From: Microbacterium enclense
GTDB lineage: Bacteria; Actinomycetota; Actinomycetes; Actinomycetales; Microbacteriaceae
DNA: 64,000 nucleotides
Direction of reading: 5' to 3'
Assembly (NCBI GenBank): GCA_038182865.1
Contig: CP116226.1
Coordinates: 2,170,001 to 2,234,000 of the forward strand
Shown: positions 17,491 through 26,414 of the stretch, one piece after another
Numbering within the stretch: the stretch's first letter is position 1
How the letters are laid out: every line of letters starts with the position of its first letter
Translations under genes and position numbers: made by a program
Notes under the pieces: model-generated
Database searches by the model: none
What the model saw: only the letters and a program-made list of their open reading frames with translations
What the model was told of the DNA's origin: nothing

Positions 17491-18450
17491 ATGGGGGAGT
17501 GGCATCCGGACGTCCTCGGTGAAGGATTCGAGCAGCAGACCCTCCCGCTCGACGACGACGTCGACGGGGAGGTGGTCGCGACCCTCGTGCGCGCGAGGCC
17601 GCACGCGGGGGCCCGACTGTTCGGCGACCTGCGCGACAGCGACGTGCTCTATGTGCACGGGTGGTCGGACTATTTCTTCCAGACCGATCTCGCGCGCTTC
17701 TTCACCGATCGCGGTGCCCGCTTCTACGCCCTCGATCTGCGTCGGTACGGGCGGAGTCTGCGTTCGCCCGTCGCGCCGGGCTACGTCGCCTCGCTCGACG
17801 TGTACGACGCCGACATCGCGGCGGCTCTGGATGCCATGGCCACCGCTCGCGAGGGGCGTCGCCTCCTGCTGCTGGGACACAGCACGGGCGGGCTGACACT
17901 GACGTTGTGGGCGGCTCGGCACCCCGGTGTGGCCGATGCGCTCGTGCTGAACAGCCCGTGGCTCGAATTGCAGCTGGGACCGCTGGGCCGGCAAGCCCTC
18001 GCGCCACTGGTGAACGTCCGCGCCCGTTTCGATCCTCTCGGGACGCACCCGGTCGTGGACCTGGGGTTCTACACGCGCGCGCAGCGCGAGCTCGGCACCC
18101 TCCCCGACAGTCCCGACGGCTGGCGTCCGGCGCAGGGCTTCCCGACCCACCCGGGCTGGCTCGCGGCCGTCATCGCGGGCCACGCCCGGGTGGCATCCGG
18201 GCTCGAGGTCGGCTGCCCGACCCTGGTGCTGCTGTCGGCCCGATCGACGGTGTCGCTGAGCTGGAGCGACGCCATGCTCGCAACCGACTCGGTTCTCGTC
18301 GTCGACGACATCGCGCGCGCGGCGACCCGCATCGCTCGACTCGTCACCATCGCGCGGATCGAGGGCGCGCTGCACGACGTGTTCCTCTCGGCGCCGGCTG
18401 CTCGCGCAGCCGCGTATGACGCGCTCGAGGTGGGAGTGCGTCGGCTCTGA
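17491..18450 (+). CDS. Alpha/beta hydrolase (serine lipase/esterase type)
   Basis: 319 residues. The fold is recognisable from VLYVHGWSDYFFQTDLARFF (oxyanion strand), YALDLRRYGRS, and the nucleophile elbow LLLLGHSTGGLTLTLWAARHP with Ser of GHSTG. SPWLELQLG follows, as in lysophospholipase-like hydrolases. The likely acid and base are in the last 80 residues (VVDDIARA and GALHDVFLS, giving Asp and His). The pathway is unknown. MenH also has this fold, but MenH-specific features are not evident, so I do not call it that. Confidence 0.87.
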   Translation: MGEWHPDVLGEGFEQQTLPLDDDVDGEVVATLVRARPHAGARLFGDLRDSDVLYVHGWSDYFFQTDLARFFTDRGARFYALDLRRYGRSLRSPVAPGYVASLDVYDADIAAALDAMATAREGRRLLLLGHSTGGLTLTLWAARHPGVADALVLNSPWLELQLGPLGRQALAPLVNVRARFDPLGTHPVVDLGFYTRAQRELGTLPDSPDGWRPAQGFPTHPGWLAAVIAGHARVASGLEVGCPTLVLLSARSTVSLSWSDAMLATDSVLVVDDIARAATRIARLVTIARIEGALHDVFLSAPAARAAAYDALEVGVRRL

Positions 18451-18455
18451 CGATC

Positions 18456-19925
18456 TCAGGTCCCGCAGAAGGTCACGGACGGTGCGGCAGCGGCCGGCGC
18501 CGGCGCGGCGAGGCGGCTGCCCAGGAGCGAGTCGCTCTCCGCGAACGGCGAGCGCACCAGCTCGACGAGGTCGTGCACGGGATCGAGGTCTCCGTCGACA
18601 GCGGCCGCCAGGACCTCCGCGACGACATGGTTGCGCGGGATGTGCGCCGGATTGACGGTCGACATGAGCGCGGCATCCGGGTGCAGGCCCGCCCAGTCGG
18701 AGAGCCACGCGTTCAGCGCCGGCTGGGCGGCGTCGTCGAACGCCCGACGCACCGTCGCCGCGTCGCCGCGGGCCGCAGCCGCGAGGTCACGCCAGAAGCG
18801 GGTGTAGTCGACACCGTGGCCGGCCAGCAGCGCGAGCGCCTCGTCGGTCAGACGGCGGACGGTCTCGCCCGCAACGGACGGCCCCAGGCCGAGCTTGCCG
18901 CGGAAGACGGCTGTCTCCGCGTCGAGGAAGAGAACGCCGAAGGTCGAGACGATCTCCTCAGCGATGGCGCGCCCCTCATCGAGGTCGTCGGCGAGCAGCG
19001 GGGCGACGGCTTCGCCGAGGCGCTCGAGGTTCCATCGCATGATCGCGGGCTGCCGACCGAAGGCATATCGTCCGTGTCGATCGATCGAGCTGAACACGGC
19101 GCGCGGATCGTAGGCGTCGAGGAACGCGCACGGCCCGTAGTCGATCGTCTCGCCGCTGACGAGGACGTTGTCGGTGCTGAGCACGCCCTGCACGAAGCCG
19201 ACGCCCGTCCAGCCGGCCGTCTGCTTCGCCGCAGCGGCGACCACGCCGCGCAACAGCGAGTGAACGGGAGCGGACTCCGCGGCCGCCTCGGGATAGTGGC
19301 GGCGGATCGCGTGGTCCGCGAGACGACGGAGGAGCGCCCGATCGTCGAGGGCGGCGGCGTACGAGAACGACCCGTAGCGGATGTGGCTCGTAGCGACCCG
19401 GGTGACGACGGCTCCCGGCAAGACCTCACCGTCGAGCCGCCGCGGAGCCCCGGTCCCCACGACCGCCAGGGCACGGGTCGACGGCAGGCCGAGGGCGTGC
19501 ATCGCCTCCCCGATGACGAACTCGCGCAGCATGGGCCCGACGGTGGCGAACCCGTCGACGCGTGACATCGAGGTGGGGCCGATCCCCTTCGCGTGGATAT
19601 CGACGAGCTCGCCCGATCGGCGGCGCCGCTCCCCGAGCAGAGCGGCGCGTCCGTCGCCGAGGAGGGGTTTGTACACACCCCACTGGTGCCCGGCGTACAC
19701 CTGAGCGACCGGAGCGGAGTCCGACGTGTGTGCCTCTCCCGTGAGGAAGCGGAGGCCGCCGTCGGTCCGGAGGAGCTCGGGGTCGATGTCGAGGTCGCGC
19801 GCAAGATCGTCGTTCAGCGCCAGCAGTCGGGGCGCCGGCGCTCGCCGGGGCGAGACGGGGCGGGAGAGTTCGGGGAAGGTCGAGGCCCAGACGCGCGAGA
19901 GATCTGGCACCCTCGGGCTGTTCAT
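18456..19925 (-). CDS. selO: Protein adenylyltransferase SelO (YdiU family)
   Basis: 489 residues from the ATG at 19925; an ATG at 19949 is equally possible and neither has a strong ribosome site. SelO is a pseudokinase-fold enzyme that attaches AMP to protein Ser/Thr/Tyr. Conserved features are VAQVYAGHQWGVYKPLLGDGRA, KGIGPTSMSRVDGFA, REFVIGEAMHALGLPSTRAL, SHIRYGSF, GFVQGVLSTDNVLVSGETIDYGPCAFLDAY and NPAHIPRNHVVAEVL. The third residue from the C-terminus is Cys (FCGT), the position occupied by selenocysteine or cysteine in the family. It ends 5 bases from the convergent hydrolase. Confidence 0.94.
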   Translation of the reverse strand: MNSPRVPDLSRVWASTFPELSRPVSPRRAPAPRLLALNDDLARDLDIDPELLRTDGGLRFLTGEAHTSDSAPVAQVYAGHQWGVYKPLLGDGRAALLGERRRRSGELVDIHAKGIGPTSMSRVDGFATVGPMLREFVIGEAMHALGLPSTRALAVVGTGAPRRLDGEVLPGAVVTRVATSHIRYGSFSYAAALDDRALLRRLADHAIRRHYPEAAAESAPVHSLLRGVVAAAAKQTAGWTGVGFVQGVLSTDNVLVSGETIDYGPCAFLDAYDPRAVFSSIDRHGRYAFGRQPAIMRWNLERLGEAVAPLLADDLDEGRAIAEEIVSTFGVLFLDAETAVFRGKLGLGPSVAGETVRRLTDEALALLAGHGVDYTRFWRDLAAAARGDAATVRRAFDDAAQPALNAWLSDWAGLHPDAALMSTVNPAHIPRNHVVAEVLAAAVDGDLDPVHDLVELVRSPFAESDSLLGSRLAAPAPAAAAPSVTFCGT

Positions 19926-20086
19926 TCGCTCGACCGACGCAGAGACCATGGGGGAAGTCTGGTCGAACGTCTCTCGCGGCACCGGCGTGTGACGCTGTGC
20001 GGCGGCGTCCGTCGTTCCGTGACGATGGGAGCATCGGATGACGCACGGGTCGGGGCTGGTCGCCGGACCCACGGTCACCCGCCCCA

Positions 20087-21430
20087 TCAGTCGGCGCGGT
20101 CGGCGGCTGCGAACTTCTCCGACAGGTCGGCCTCGTCGACCTCGTCGGCGGTGACGTCTTTGCGCCCGGCGTAGACGTCGCGATCGATCTCATCCGTCGC
20201 GTTCGCGACGAGGAGCGCGACCATCGTGTCGCCGTTGACGTTCAGGAACGTACGGAAGATGCCGGTGAACCAGTCCACCGCGATCAGCAGCCCTACCGCC
20301 TCGAGAGGGAGCCCGAGCGAGGTCGCCAGGAACGTGGCGGCGACGGCGAAACCGCCGGGGACCGTGATCGTGCCCATGTTCAGCATGATCGCCAGCCCCA
20401 TACCGAGGATGACCTGCGCGGGGGAGAGCTCGACGCGGGCGGCCTGGGCGAGGAAGAGGATCGCGATCGTGTAGTTCAGCACCGCACCGTACGACCCCAT
20501 GGTGAGGCCGACCGACAGGGTGAAGTTGGCCACGCGCTGACTGATGCCGACCTTTTCCACCGCGTTCCTCAGCACCGTGGGAAATGTCACCGCGGAGCTC
20601 GTGGTGGTGACGGCGATGACCGTCTGCTCGGCGAGCTTGGCCGGAAGCGCCGCGGGATTCAGGCGGGTCCGCAGCGCCACCACGATGACGAAGACGACCG
20701 TGACCACGAGGACGCCGATGAGCGTGGACCCGAGATACGACAGGGCGGTCGTGACGACGGCGAAGCCCACGTCTCCGGCGAGGGCGGCAAGCAGGCAGAA
20801 CACCCCGATCGGGGCGATGCGCATGACCAGACGGATCATTCCGAGGATCACCTGCTGGAGCTGATCGAGGAGGGTGACGACGAGGGTGTTGCCGGTCGCG
20901 CGCACGTAGCCGTTGAGGGCGAGACCGAACAGGAGGGAGAACACGATGATCGGCAGCATGCTGGCGGTGGACATCGCGTTGAAGATGTTCGTCGAGACGA
21001 ATCCGAGAATGGTCTCCTGCCAGGTGGCGGGCTTCGCCGACTCCTGCAGCGCCGGATCGACCGCCCCCGAGTAGTCGATGCCGGCGCCGGGCTGGATCAG
21101 GGCGGCGAGGCCCCACCCGACGACAGCGGCGACGAGGGAGAAGCCGATCATCCACGCGAACGTGCGTCCGGCCAGGCGTCCCATCCCGGACCCCGTCATC
21201 GACCCGGTGGCGACGATCACCGAGGCCATGACCAGAGGCACGATCGCCATCTGGATCAGGCGGATGAAGAGGTCACCGATGAACTTCAGGTTCGCGGCCC
21301 ACTCGCCGGTGACGATTCCGAAGACGATCCCCAGGACCGCTGCGAGGGCGATGAGGGTGGCGGGATGCCGCAGCACCCGCCAGATCGTCCCGGTCGACCC
21401 GTCGGTCCTGGTCGTTCTGCTCTCGGTCAT
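20087..21430 (-). CDS. Dicarboxylate/amino acid:cation symporter (SDF/DAACS family)
   Basis: 447 residues from the ATG at 21430, preceded by GACGAGGA; the frame continues upstream but that part lies antisense to the regulator gene. The secondary transporter family of GltP/DctA. Signatures are MAIVPLVMASVIVATGSM, the serine-rich hairpin AVTTTSSAVTFPTVLRNAVEKVG, the NMGTITVPGGFAVAATFLA segment (family NMDGT-like) and the tip DWFTGIFRTFLNVNGDTMVALLVA with the substrate-binding Asp/Asn region. About eight helices. The substrate may be a C4-dicarboxylate or an acidic amino acid. Divergent from the FadR-type regulator. Confidence 0.92.
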   Translation of the reverse strand: MTESRTTRTDGSTGTIWRVLRHPATLIALAAVLGIVFGIVTGEWAANLKFIGDLFIRLIQMAIVPLVMASVIVATGSMTGSGMGRLAGRTFAWMIGFSLVAAVVGWGLAALIQPGAGIDYSGAVDPALQESAKPATWQETILGFVSTNIFNAMSTASMLPIIVFSLLFGLALNGYVRATGNTLVVTLLDQLQQVILGMIRLVMRIAPIGVFCLLAALAGDVGFAVVTTALSYLGSTLIGVLVVTVVFVIVVALRTRLNPAALPAKLAEQTVIAVTTTSSAVTFPTVLRNAVEKVGISQRVANFTLSVGLTMGSYGAVLNYTIAILFLAQAARVELSPAQVILGMGLAIMLNMGTITVPGGFAVAATFLATSLGLPLEAVGLLIAVDWFTGIFRTFLNVNGDTMVALLVANATDEIDRDVYAGRKDVTADEVDEADLSEKFAAADRAD

Positions 21431-21523
21431 GATCGGTCCTCGTCTCGGTCGGCGCTCTCGGTCCGTCCAATCCTCAGCTCGTCGCGTTACATCGGGCCGT
21501 TCCGCCTGTTTCCCGCCGGTTAC

Positions 21524-21532
21524 GGTCTGACC
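21524..21532. promoter_or_regulatory. Candidate FadR-type operator between symporter and regulator
   Basis: GGTCTGACC matches the GGT-N3-ACC half-site spacing of FadR-family operators and lies 52 bases upstream of the regulator start, inside the divergent promoter region. Single copy, short match. Confidence 0.4.
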
Positions 21533-21583
21533 AATCTGCGATACCGGGCAGCGCCCACCTGAAATGATGTGAGGGGAGAACCG

Positions 21584-22288
21584 ATGACCGATCAGCAGGC
21601 CCTGGCACCACTCATCCGCGGCGGCGGGTCGTTGCGCGACGAGATCGTGGCGCGTCTGCGCGCGCTCATCGTCGCCGGAGCGCTCAAGCCCGGTGAGCGC
21701 CTCGCCACCGAGCGCGACCTCGCGGCGCAGCTGTCGGTGTCTCGGTCGGCGGTGCGTGAGGCCCTCCTCCGTCTCGAGTCGGCGGGCCTGATCGAGCGGC
21801 GCCAGGGCAGCGGCACCCGTGTCAGCGCGCGCATCCCGGTGGCCGCGGTCCTCGCCTCGCTCGACAGCGATCATGACGGCACCATCGCGGCATCCGCGGA
21901 GTTCCGTACGGTCGTCGAGCCGCAGATCGCCCGACTGGCGGCCTCGCGCATCGACGGCACGGAGATCGACGCGCTCGCCGCTCTCCTCGCGGAGTCCGAC
22001 CACGTGACCGACGTGGAGCAGTCCGTGCGGCTCGACATCGCCTTCCACGTCGCGGTCGCCGCAGCGACCCGCAACGTCTTGTTGACCTCGCTCAGTGAGC
22101 TGACCGTGTCGTGGACCGTCGAGGCGCGCGTCTCGTCGCACCTCGACGAGGAGGGGCGTCGGCTCTCGCACGACGGACACGCGCGACTGTTGCGAGCGTT
22201 GCGCGCGGGCGACCCCGATGCGGCCGAGGCGGCCATGCGGGTGCACCTCGATGAGATCGCCGAGCTGATCGCGCGCGCTCGCTCCTGA
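21584..22288 (+). CDS. FadR-subfamily GntR transcriptional regulator
   Basis: 234 residues from the ATG at 21584, which has GGGGAG 6 bases upstream. The winged helix is complete: LRDEIVARLRALIVAGALKPGERLATERDLAAQLSVSRSAVREALLRLESAGLIERRQGSGTRV. The C-terminal all-helical FCD domain carries FRTVVEPQIARLAASR, DIAFHVAVAAAT and the metal-binding pattern HDGHARLLRALRAGDPDAAEAAMRVHL. It is divergent from the SDF symporter and probably controls it in response to the transported acid or a derivative. Confidence 0.92.
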   Translation: MTDQQALAPLIRGGGSLRDEIVARLRALIVAGALKPGERLATERDLAAQLSVSRSAVREALLRLESAGLIERRQGSGTRVSARIPVAAVLASLDSDHDGTIAASAEFRTVVEPQIARLAASRIDGTEIDALAALLAESDHVTDVEQSVRLDIAFHVAVAAATRNVLLTSLSELTVSWTVEARVSSHLDEEGRRLSHDGHARLLRALRAGDPDAAEAAMRVHLDEIAELIARARS

Positions 22289-22301
22289 GCCGTCATCGCG
22301 G

Positions 22302-22317
22302 GCCTCGCCGGCGAGGC
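22302..22317. terminator. 16-bp palindrome after the FadR-type regulator
   Basis: GCCTCGCCGGCGAGGC is self-complementary and lies 13 bases after the regulator stop, ahead of the acyl-CoA ligase. Terminator-like but without a T-run. Confidence 0.4.
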
Positions 22318-22353
22318 GGGAGGGCTAGCGTAGAACGCGATCGAAGGAGTCCC

Positions 22354-24051
22354 ATGATCCCCACCGACGCGTCCGTCACCGAGCGCTATCGCGCTGCCCG
22401 CGACGAGCTTCTCGCCGCGCGCACCGATCCGGACCGCGCAGCGGCATTCTCCTGGCCGCGCTTCGAAGGGTCGTTCAACTGGGCGATCGACTGGTTCGAC
22501 CCGATGGCGCGCGGCAACGACGCGCCCGCGCTGATCGTGGTCGACGACGACGGCACTCATCACGAGCGCACGTTCGACGAGCTCGCGCGCCGTTCCGACC
22601 GCGTGGCGGCGTGGCTGGCATCCCGGAACGTCCGACGCGGAGACGCCGTGCTGCTCATGCTCGGCAACCAGGTCGAGCTGTGGGAGGCGATGCTCGGGAT
22701 CATGAAGCTCGGCGGGGTCATCGCTCCGACGACCACCGCGCTCGGCGCGGGCGACCTGGCGGACCGGATCGCCCGGGCCGAGATCCGTCACGTCATCGTC
22801 GGAGCATCGGATGCCGGCAAGTTCGACGACCTGCCCGAGGATCTCGGCCGCATCGTGGTCGGTGGAGAGCACGCGGGATGGGCGACGTATGAAGACGCCT
22901 TCGCCGTGGATGCCGAGCCGGCCCGGCACCCCGGGACCGTCGCCGACGACCGGTTGCTGCTGTACTTCACCTCGGGGACGACGTCGAAGCCGAAGCTCGT
23001 CGAGCACACGCATGCGTCCTACCCGGTGGGGCATCTCTCGACGATGTACTGGCTGGGCCTTCAGCCCGGGGACGTCCACCTCGCGATCAGCTCACCGGGG
23101 TGGGCGAAGCACGCGTGGAGCCTGTTCTTCGCGCCGTGGATCGTCGGGGCGACCGTGCTGGCGCTGAACTACTCGCGGTTCTCGGCCGAGCGGCTGCTCG
23201 ATGAACTCGAGCGCGATCGGGTGACGACGTTCTGCGCACCGCCCACGGTATGGCGGATGCTCATCCAGGCCGACCTCACCGGCCGCCGCGGGGCGTTGCG
23301 CGAAGTGGTCTCGGCGGGAGAGCCCCTCAACCCCGAGGTCATCGCGACCGTGCAGCGCGCCTGGGGTCTCGACATCCGTGACGGCTACGGCCAGACCGAG
23401 ATGACCGCGGTCGTCGCCAACACCCCCGGAGCCCAGCTCGTGCCGGGATCGATGGGGCGACCGCTGCCCGGCTGTCCTGTCGTGCTGATCGACCCCCTGA
23501 CCGGTTCCCCGGCCGACGAGGGGGAGATCTGCCTCGACCTGTCCGTCCGGCCGCTGAACCTCATGACAGGGTACGTGGGCGATGACGAGCGCAACGCCGA
23601 GTCGACCGCCAACGGCCTCTTCCACACCGGCGACGTCGCGCGCCGCGACGACCTCGGCACGATCACGTACATCGGGCGCACCGACGACGTCTTCAAGTCG
23701 TCCGACTACAAGATCAGCCCGTTCGAGCTCGAGAGCGTCCTCATCGAGCATCCCGCGGTCGTGGAGGCGGCCGTGGTGCCCGCCCCCGATGACCTGCGAT
23801 TGTCGGTCCCCAAGGCCTATATCGTGCTGGCGTCCGGATACGAACCGGGCGAAGAGGTCGCGATCGACATCCTCCGGTACGCGCGTGAGAAGCTCGCGCC
23901 GTTCCAGCGGCTGCGCCGCGTCGAGTTCCTCGACCTGCCGAAGACGATCTCGGGCAAGATCCGCCGCGTCGAACTCCGCCAGCGCGAAGAGGCCGCGGTG
24001 CGCGGCGAGGTCTCGCCGGTCGAGTGGCGCGACGACGCTCTGCGGGGATGA
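22354..24051 (+). CDS. AMP-binding acyl-CoA synthetase (medium-chain type)
   Basis: 565 residues with GAAGGAG before the ATG. An adenylate-forming ligase that makes an acyl-CoA from a carboxylic acid, ATP and CoA. Motifs are FTSGTTSKPKLVEHTH, SPGWAKHAWSLFFAPW (typical of medium-chain and aryl synthetases), GYGQTEMTAVV, LFHTGDVARRD, YIGRTDDVFKSSDYKISPFELE and the C-terminal LPKTISGKIRRVELR with the catalytic lysine. The acid is not predictable. Its stop overlaps the SGNH hydrolase start (ATGA), so they are co-transcribed. Confidence 0.93.
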   Translation: MIPTDASVTERYRAARDELLAARTDPDRAAAFSWPRFEGSFNWAIDWFDPMARGNDAPALIVVDDDGTHHERTFDELARRSDRVAAWLASRNVRRGDAVLLMLGNQVELWEAMLGIMKLGGVIAPTTTALGAGDLADRIARAEIRHVIVGASDAGKFDDLPEDLGRIVVGGEHAGWATYEDAFAVDAEPARHPGTVADDRLLLYFTSGTTSKPKLVEHTHASYPVGHLSTMYWLGLQPGDVHLAISSPGWAKHAWSLFFAPWIVGATVLALNYSRFSAERLLDELERDRVTTFCAPPTVWRMLIQADLTGRRGALREVVSAGEPLNPEVIATVQRAWGLDIRDGYGQTEMTAVVANTPGAQLVPGSMGRPLPGCPVVLIDPLTGSPADEGEICLDLSVRPLNLMTGYVGDDERNAESTANGLFHTGDVARRDDLGTITYIGRTDDVFKSSDYKISPFELESVLIEHPAVVEAAVVPAPDDLRLSVPKAYIVLASGYEPGEEVAIDILRYAREKLAPFQRLRRVEFLDLPKTISGKIRRVELRQREEAAVRGEVSPVEWRDDALRG

Positions 24052-24842
24052 CGCGACGCGCCTGGGCTGTCGCGGGGACCCTCGTCGGTCTGGTCGTCGT
24101 GATCGTCGCGGCTCTGGCGCTGGGACGCGGAGCGGTGACGACGGCGGATGCCACACCCGCCCCGACCGTGATCTCGCCGCGTCCGACCTCGACGCCCCTC
24201 CCGACGCCGACGCCCACCGAGGCACCGACGCCCACCGGGGCGCCCACGCCCACCGCCACCCCGATCCCGACACCGACGCTCCTCGCCGTCCCCCGCGACG
24301 CGAACGGGTCGGCGCGCGCGCTCATCACCGGTGATTCCCTCGCGGCGGGCTTCTTCGCCACCTCGGAAGACCGGGGTTTCTCTGCTCTCCTCGCGAATGC
24401 CCTCGGCCCGGTGGAGCTCACGGCGGTCTCGCGCGCGCACCAGACGCTGACCACCGTCGCGGGTGTCACCGACGTCCCGCCCGACCTCGACCTCGCGGTC
24501 ATCGAACTCGGGACGAACGACGTCGGCATCCCGACCCCGTTGGCGGACTTCGACGCGCAGTACGCCGATCTCGTCGCCCGCATCCGTGCGTCGTCGCCGG
24601 ACGCCGCTCTCATATGTACCGGCACCTGGACCGCCGACGGCGCCGCCTACGACGAGGTCATCGCCCGTGTGTGCGCCGCGAGCGGGGGCCGCTACGTCTC
24701 CCTCGCAGGCCTTTTCGCGACGCCCGAGCTGCGCGGACCCGACGGCCGCGACACGTTCGTGGGCGCGGGCGACGACTTCCACCCGAACGACGCCGGGCAC
24801 CGGGCGATCGCCGACGCGGTGCGGGCGGTGCTCGCGCCCTGA
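24048..24842 (+). CDS. SGNH/GDSL hydrolase, membrane-anchored with Thr/Pro linker
   Basis: 264 residues. The start ATG overlaps the upstream stop. A signal-anchor helix (VAGTLVGLVVVIVAALALG) is followed by about 50 residues rich in Pro-Thr dipeptides, typical of extended cell-wall-spanning linkers, then the catalytic domain. Block I is LITGDSLAAGFF, block III is IELGTNDVGIPT, and block V is DDFHPNDAGHRAI with the Asp and His. It should therefore act outside the membrane as an esterase, perhaps on cell-wall or glycan acyl groups. Substrate unknown. Confidence 0.9.
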   Translation: MTRRAWAVAGTLVGLVVVIVAALALGRGAVTTADATPAPTVISPRPTSTPLPTPTPTEAPTPTGAPTPTATPIPTPTLLAVPRDANGSARALITGDSLAAGFFATSEDRGFSALLANALGPVELTAVSRAHQTLTTVAGVTDVPPDLDLAVIELGTNDVGIPTPLADFDAQYADLVARIRASSPDAALICTGTWTADGAAYDEVIARVCAASGGRYVSLAGLFATPELRGPDGRDTFVGAGDDFHPNDAGHRAIADAVRAVLAP

Positions 24843-24880
24843 GGCTTGCGGCATCCGGTGTGGGTGTCGACAATTTCCGG

Positions 24881-25288
24881 GTGAGCGAAATCCTGGATGC
24901 CGGTCCTTTCTTCCACGGAACGAGAGCCACCCTGCGAGTCGGCGACCTCCTCACCCCGGGTTTCCGATCGAACTATCGGCCCGAGGTCGTCATGAATCAC
25001 ATCTACTTCACCGCGCTCCTGGACGGAGCGGGCCTCGCTGCGGAGATCATCTCGGGCGACGGCCCCCCACGCGTCTACGAGGTCGAACCGACCGGGGCGT
25101 TCGAGAACGACCCCAACGTGACCGACAAGAAGTTCCCGGGCAACCCCACGCGGTCGTTCCGCAGTGCGGCGCCCCTGCGGATCGTCGCCGAGCGCGACGA
25201 CTGGACCCGCCTGACGCCCGAGGCCCTGGCAGCATGGAAGCGGCGTCTGACCGAGATGCGCGACGAGAACGCCGAGATCATCAACTGA
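24881..25288 (+). CDS. arr: Rifamycin ADP-ribosyltransferase
   Basis: 135 residues from the GTG at 24881; an upstream in-frame GTG near 24858 would add seven or eight residues. Arr inactivates rifampicin by transferring ADP-ribose from NAD. The sequence runs through all conserved parts of the family: GPFFHGTRATLRVGDLLTPG with the NAD-binding His, FRSNYRPEVVMNHIYFTALL, RVYEVEPTG and the near-invariant DPNVTDKKFPGNPTRSFRS, which includes the catalytic Asp region. Size matches chromosomal Arr proteins of actinobacteria. It starts 38 bases after the SGNH hydrolase. Confidence 0.95.
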   Translation: MSEILDAGPFFHGTRATLRVGDLLTPGFRSNYRPEVVMNHIYFTALLDGAGLAAEIISGDGPPRVYEVEPTGAFENDPNVTDKKFPGNPTRSFRSAAPLRIVAERDDWTRLTPEALAAWKRRLTEMRDENAEIIN

Positions 25289-25296
25289 CGGCAGAT

Positions 25297-25437
25297 TCAC
25301 ACGGGCTCGGTCGTGCGGATGAGCCCGCAGTTCACGCACGACCACGCCACCAGGAACCGCTCGTCGTCGAGGATCTCGAACGACAGCGGGTCGCCGCAGG
25401 TGGGGCACCGACGGGGGTCGGGAGTGCGCTGACGCAT
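25297..25437 (-). CDS. Small zinc-ribbon protein (46 residues)
   Basis: Read directly from the minus strand. ATG at 25437, TGA at 25297. The protein has two CxxC knuckles, CPTCGDPLSFEI near the start and CVNCGLIRTTEPV near the end, spaced for one zinc ribbon. Such tiny ribbons are common as uncharacterised actinobacterial proteins. It is convergent with arr, 8 bases from its stop. Function unknown; the paired CxxC motifs make chance coding unlikely. Confidence 0.75.
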   Translation of the reverse strand: MRQRTPDPRRCPTCGDPLSFEILDDERFLVAWSCVNCGLIRTTEPV

Positions 25438-25486
25438 GTGTCCACGCTACGCGTGGTGGCGAGGGAGCGGTCGATAGGCTCAGGGA

Positions 25487-25771
25487 ATGACCGGCGCCCC
25501 TCGTCCCGCCGACGATCGAACGCTGCAGATCGTGGCGCTGCTCCTCGCGCTTCTGTCGGTCGTCGCGTTCTTCTCGCTCGTCGGTGGAGTGATCGACTAT
25601 CTGATCATGATCGTGTGTGCTGCGGCGGCCGTGCTCTTCGGGATCCGCGGGGTGCTTCGCCCCGGGGGCCTGCGTTGGGTCGTCCTCGTCGGTACGATCG
25701 TCGCGACGTTCATGTTCGTGACGTCGGTCGGGCTGCTGATCGTCCGCGTGACGCGGCTTCTGACGTCGTGA
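25487..25771 (+). CDS. Small three-helix membrane protein
   Basis: 94 residues, three hydrophobic segments (LQIVALLLALLSVVAFFSLVG, YLIMIVCAAAAVLFGI and VVLVGTIVATFMFVTSVGLLIV) with a short Arg/Gly loop between the second and third. I recognise no family. It ends 1 base before the convergent DHFR-like gene. Confidence 0.65.
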   Translation: MTGAPRPADDRTLQIVALLLALLSVVAFFSLVGGVIDYLIMIVCAAAAVLFGIRGVLRPGGLRWVVLVGTIVATFMFVTSVGLLIVRVTRLLTS

Positions 25772-25772
25772 C

Positions 25773-26414
25773 TCAGCGCGCGAAGGTGACGTGGATGACG
25801 CCGCTCTCGGCGACCTCCGACGTCACGGTGTAGCGCTGGTCGAGGCCGCGTAGGCCGTCCCACAGCCGCTCGCCCTGACCGAGGACGACGGGGCGCACGG
25901 CGACGTGCACGCGGTCGACGAGGTCGGCTTCCAGCGCGGACCGGACCGTCGACAGGCCTCCGCCCACGCGCACGTCGCCCTCACCGGCGAGCTCGCGCGC
26001 CCGGGCCACGGCATCCGCGATTCCCGAGGAGACGAAGGTGAAGCTCGTGCCGTTGTCGAAGGTGAGCGGGGCGCGCTCGCGGTGGGTCAGCACGAGCACG
26101 GGGACACGGAACGGCGGCTCGTCGCCCCACCATCCGCGCCACTCGGGGTCGTCGGGGAAGGAGTGCAGGCCGAACATCGCCGCGCCCATGACTTCAGCGC
26201 CGATGCCCTCGAAGTACTCCGCGGCATAGCGGTCGTCGACACCGGTCGTTCCGGCCCCCGACGTGTCGCCGAAGACACGCTCCCGGAAGGTCCGCGTCGC
26301 CATGTAGTCCTCGACGAGCCGGCCCCAGTCCTCGCCCATGGGGTTCTCGGGCGTCGGATCGGCGGGCGAGGCGACCCCGTCGAGCGAGATGTTCAGATCG
26401 ACACGGACGGCCAT
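25773..26414 (-). CDS. Dihydrofolate reductase-like (RibD C-terminal) protein
   Basis: 213 residues from the ATG at 26414, preceded by AAAGGGGAGG; the frame extends upstream without another good start. NADPH-dependent reductase fold of the YyaP/RibD-C group: VRVDLNISLDGVASP at the N-terminus, EVMGAAMFGLHSF, VPVLVLTHRERAPLTFDNGTSFTFV, then DVRVGGGLSTVRSALEADLVDRVHVAVRPVVLGQGERLW. These are standard motifs of stand-alone actinobacterial members, whose substrates are mostly unknown. It is not a primary DHFR or a riboflavin enzyme by context. Confidence 0.88.
   Translation of the reverse strand: MAVRVDLNISLDGVASPADPTPENPMGEDWGRLVEDYMATRTFRERVFGDTSGAGTTGVDDRYAAEYFEGIGAEVMGAAMFGLHSFPDDPEWRGWWGDEPPFRVPVLVLTHRERAPLTFDNGTSFTFVSSGIADAVARARELAGEGDVRVGGGLSTVRSALEADLVDRVHVAVRPVVLGQGERLWDGLRGLDQRYTVTSEVAESGVIHVTFAR

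Noticed and set aside
17491..18450. Considered as menH because of its closeness to the menaquinone genes
   Set aside because: It has the hydrolase fold but no MenH-specific pattern, and it is separated by convergent genes; kept as a general hydrolase.
21569..22246. Upstream extension of the symporter frame (719 residues in total)
   Set aside because: The extra part lies antisense to the FadR-type regulator; the ATG at 21430 has a ribosome site and starts a normal-length symporter.
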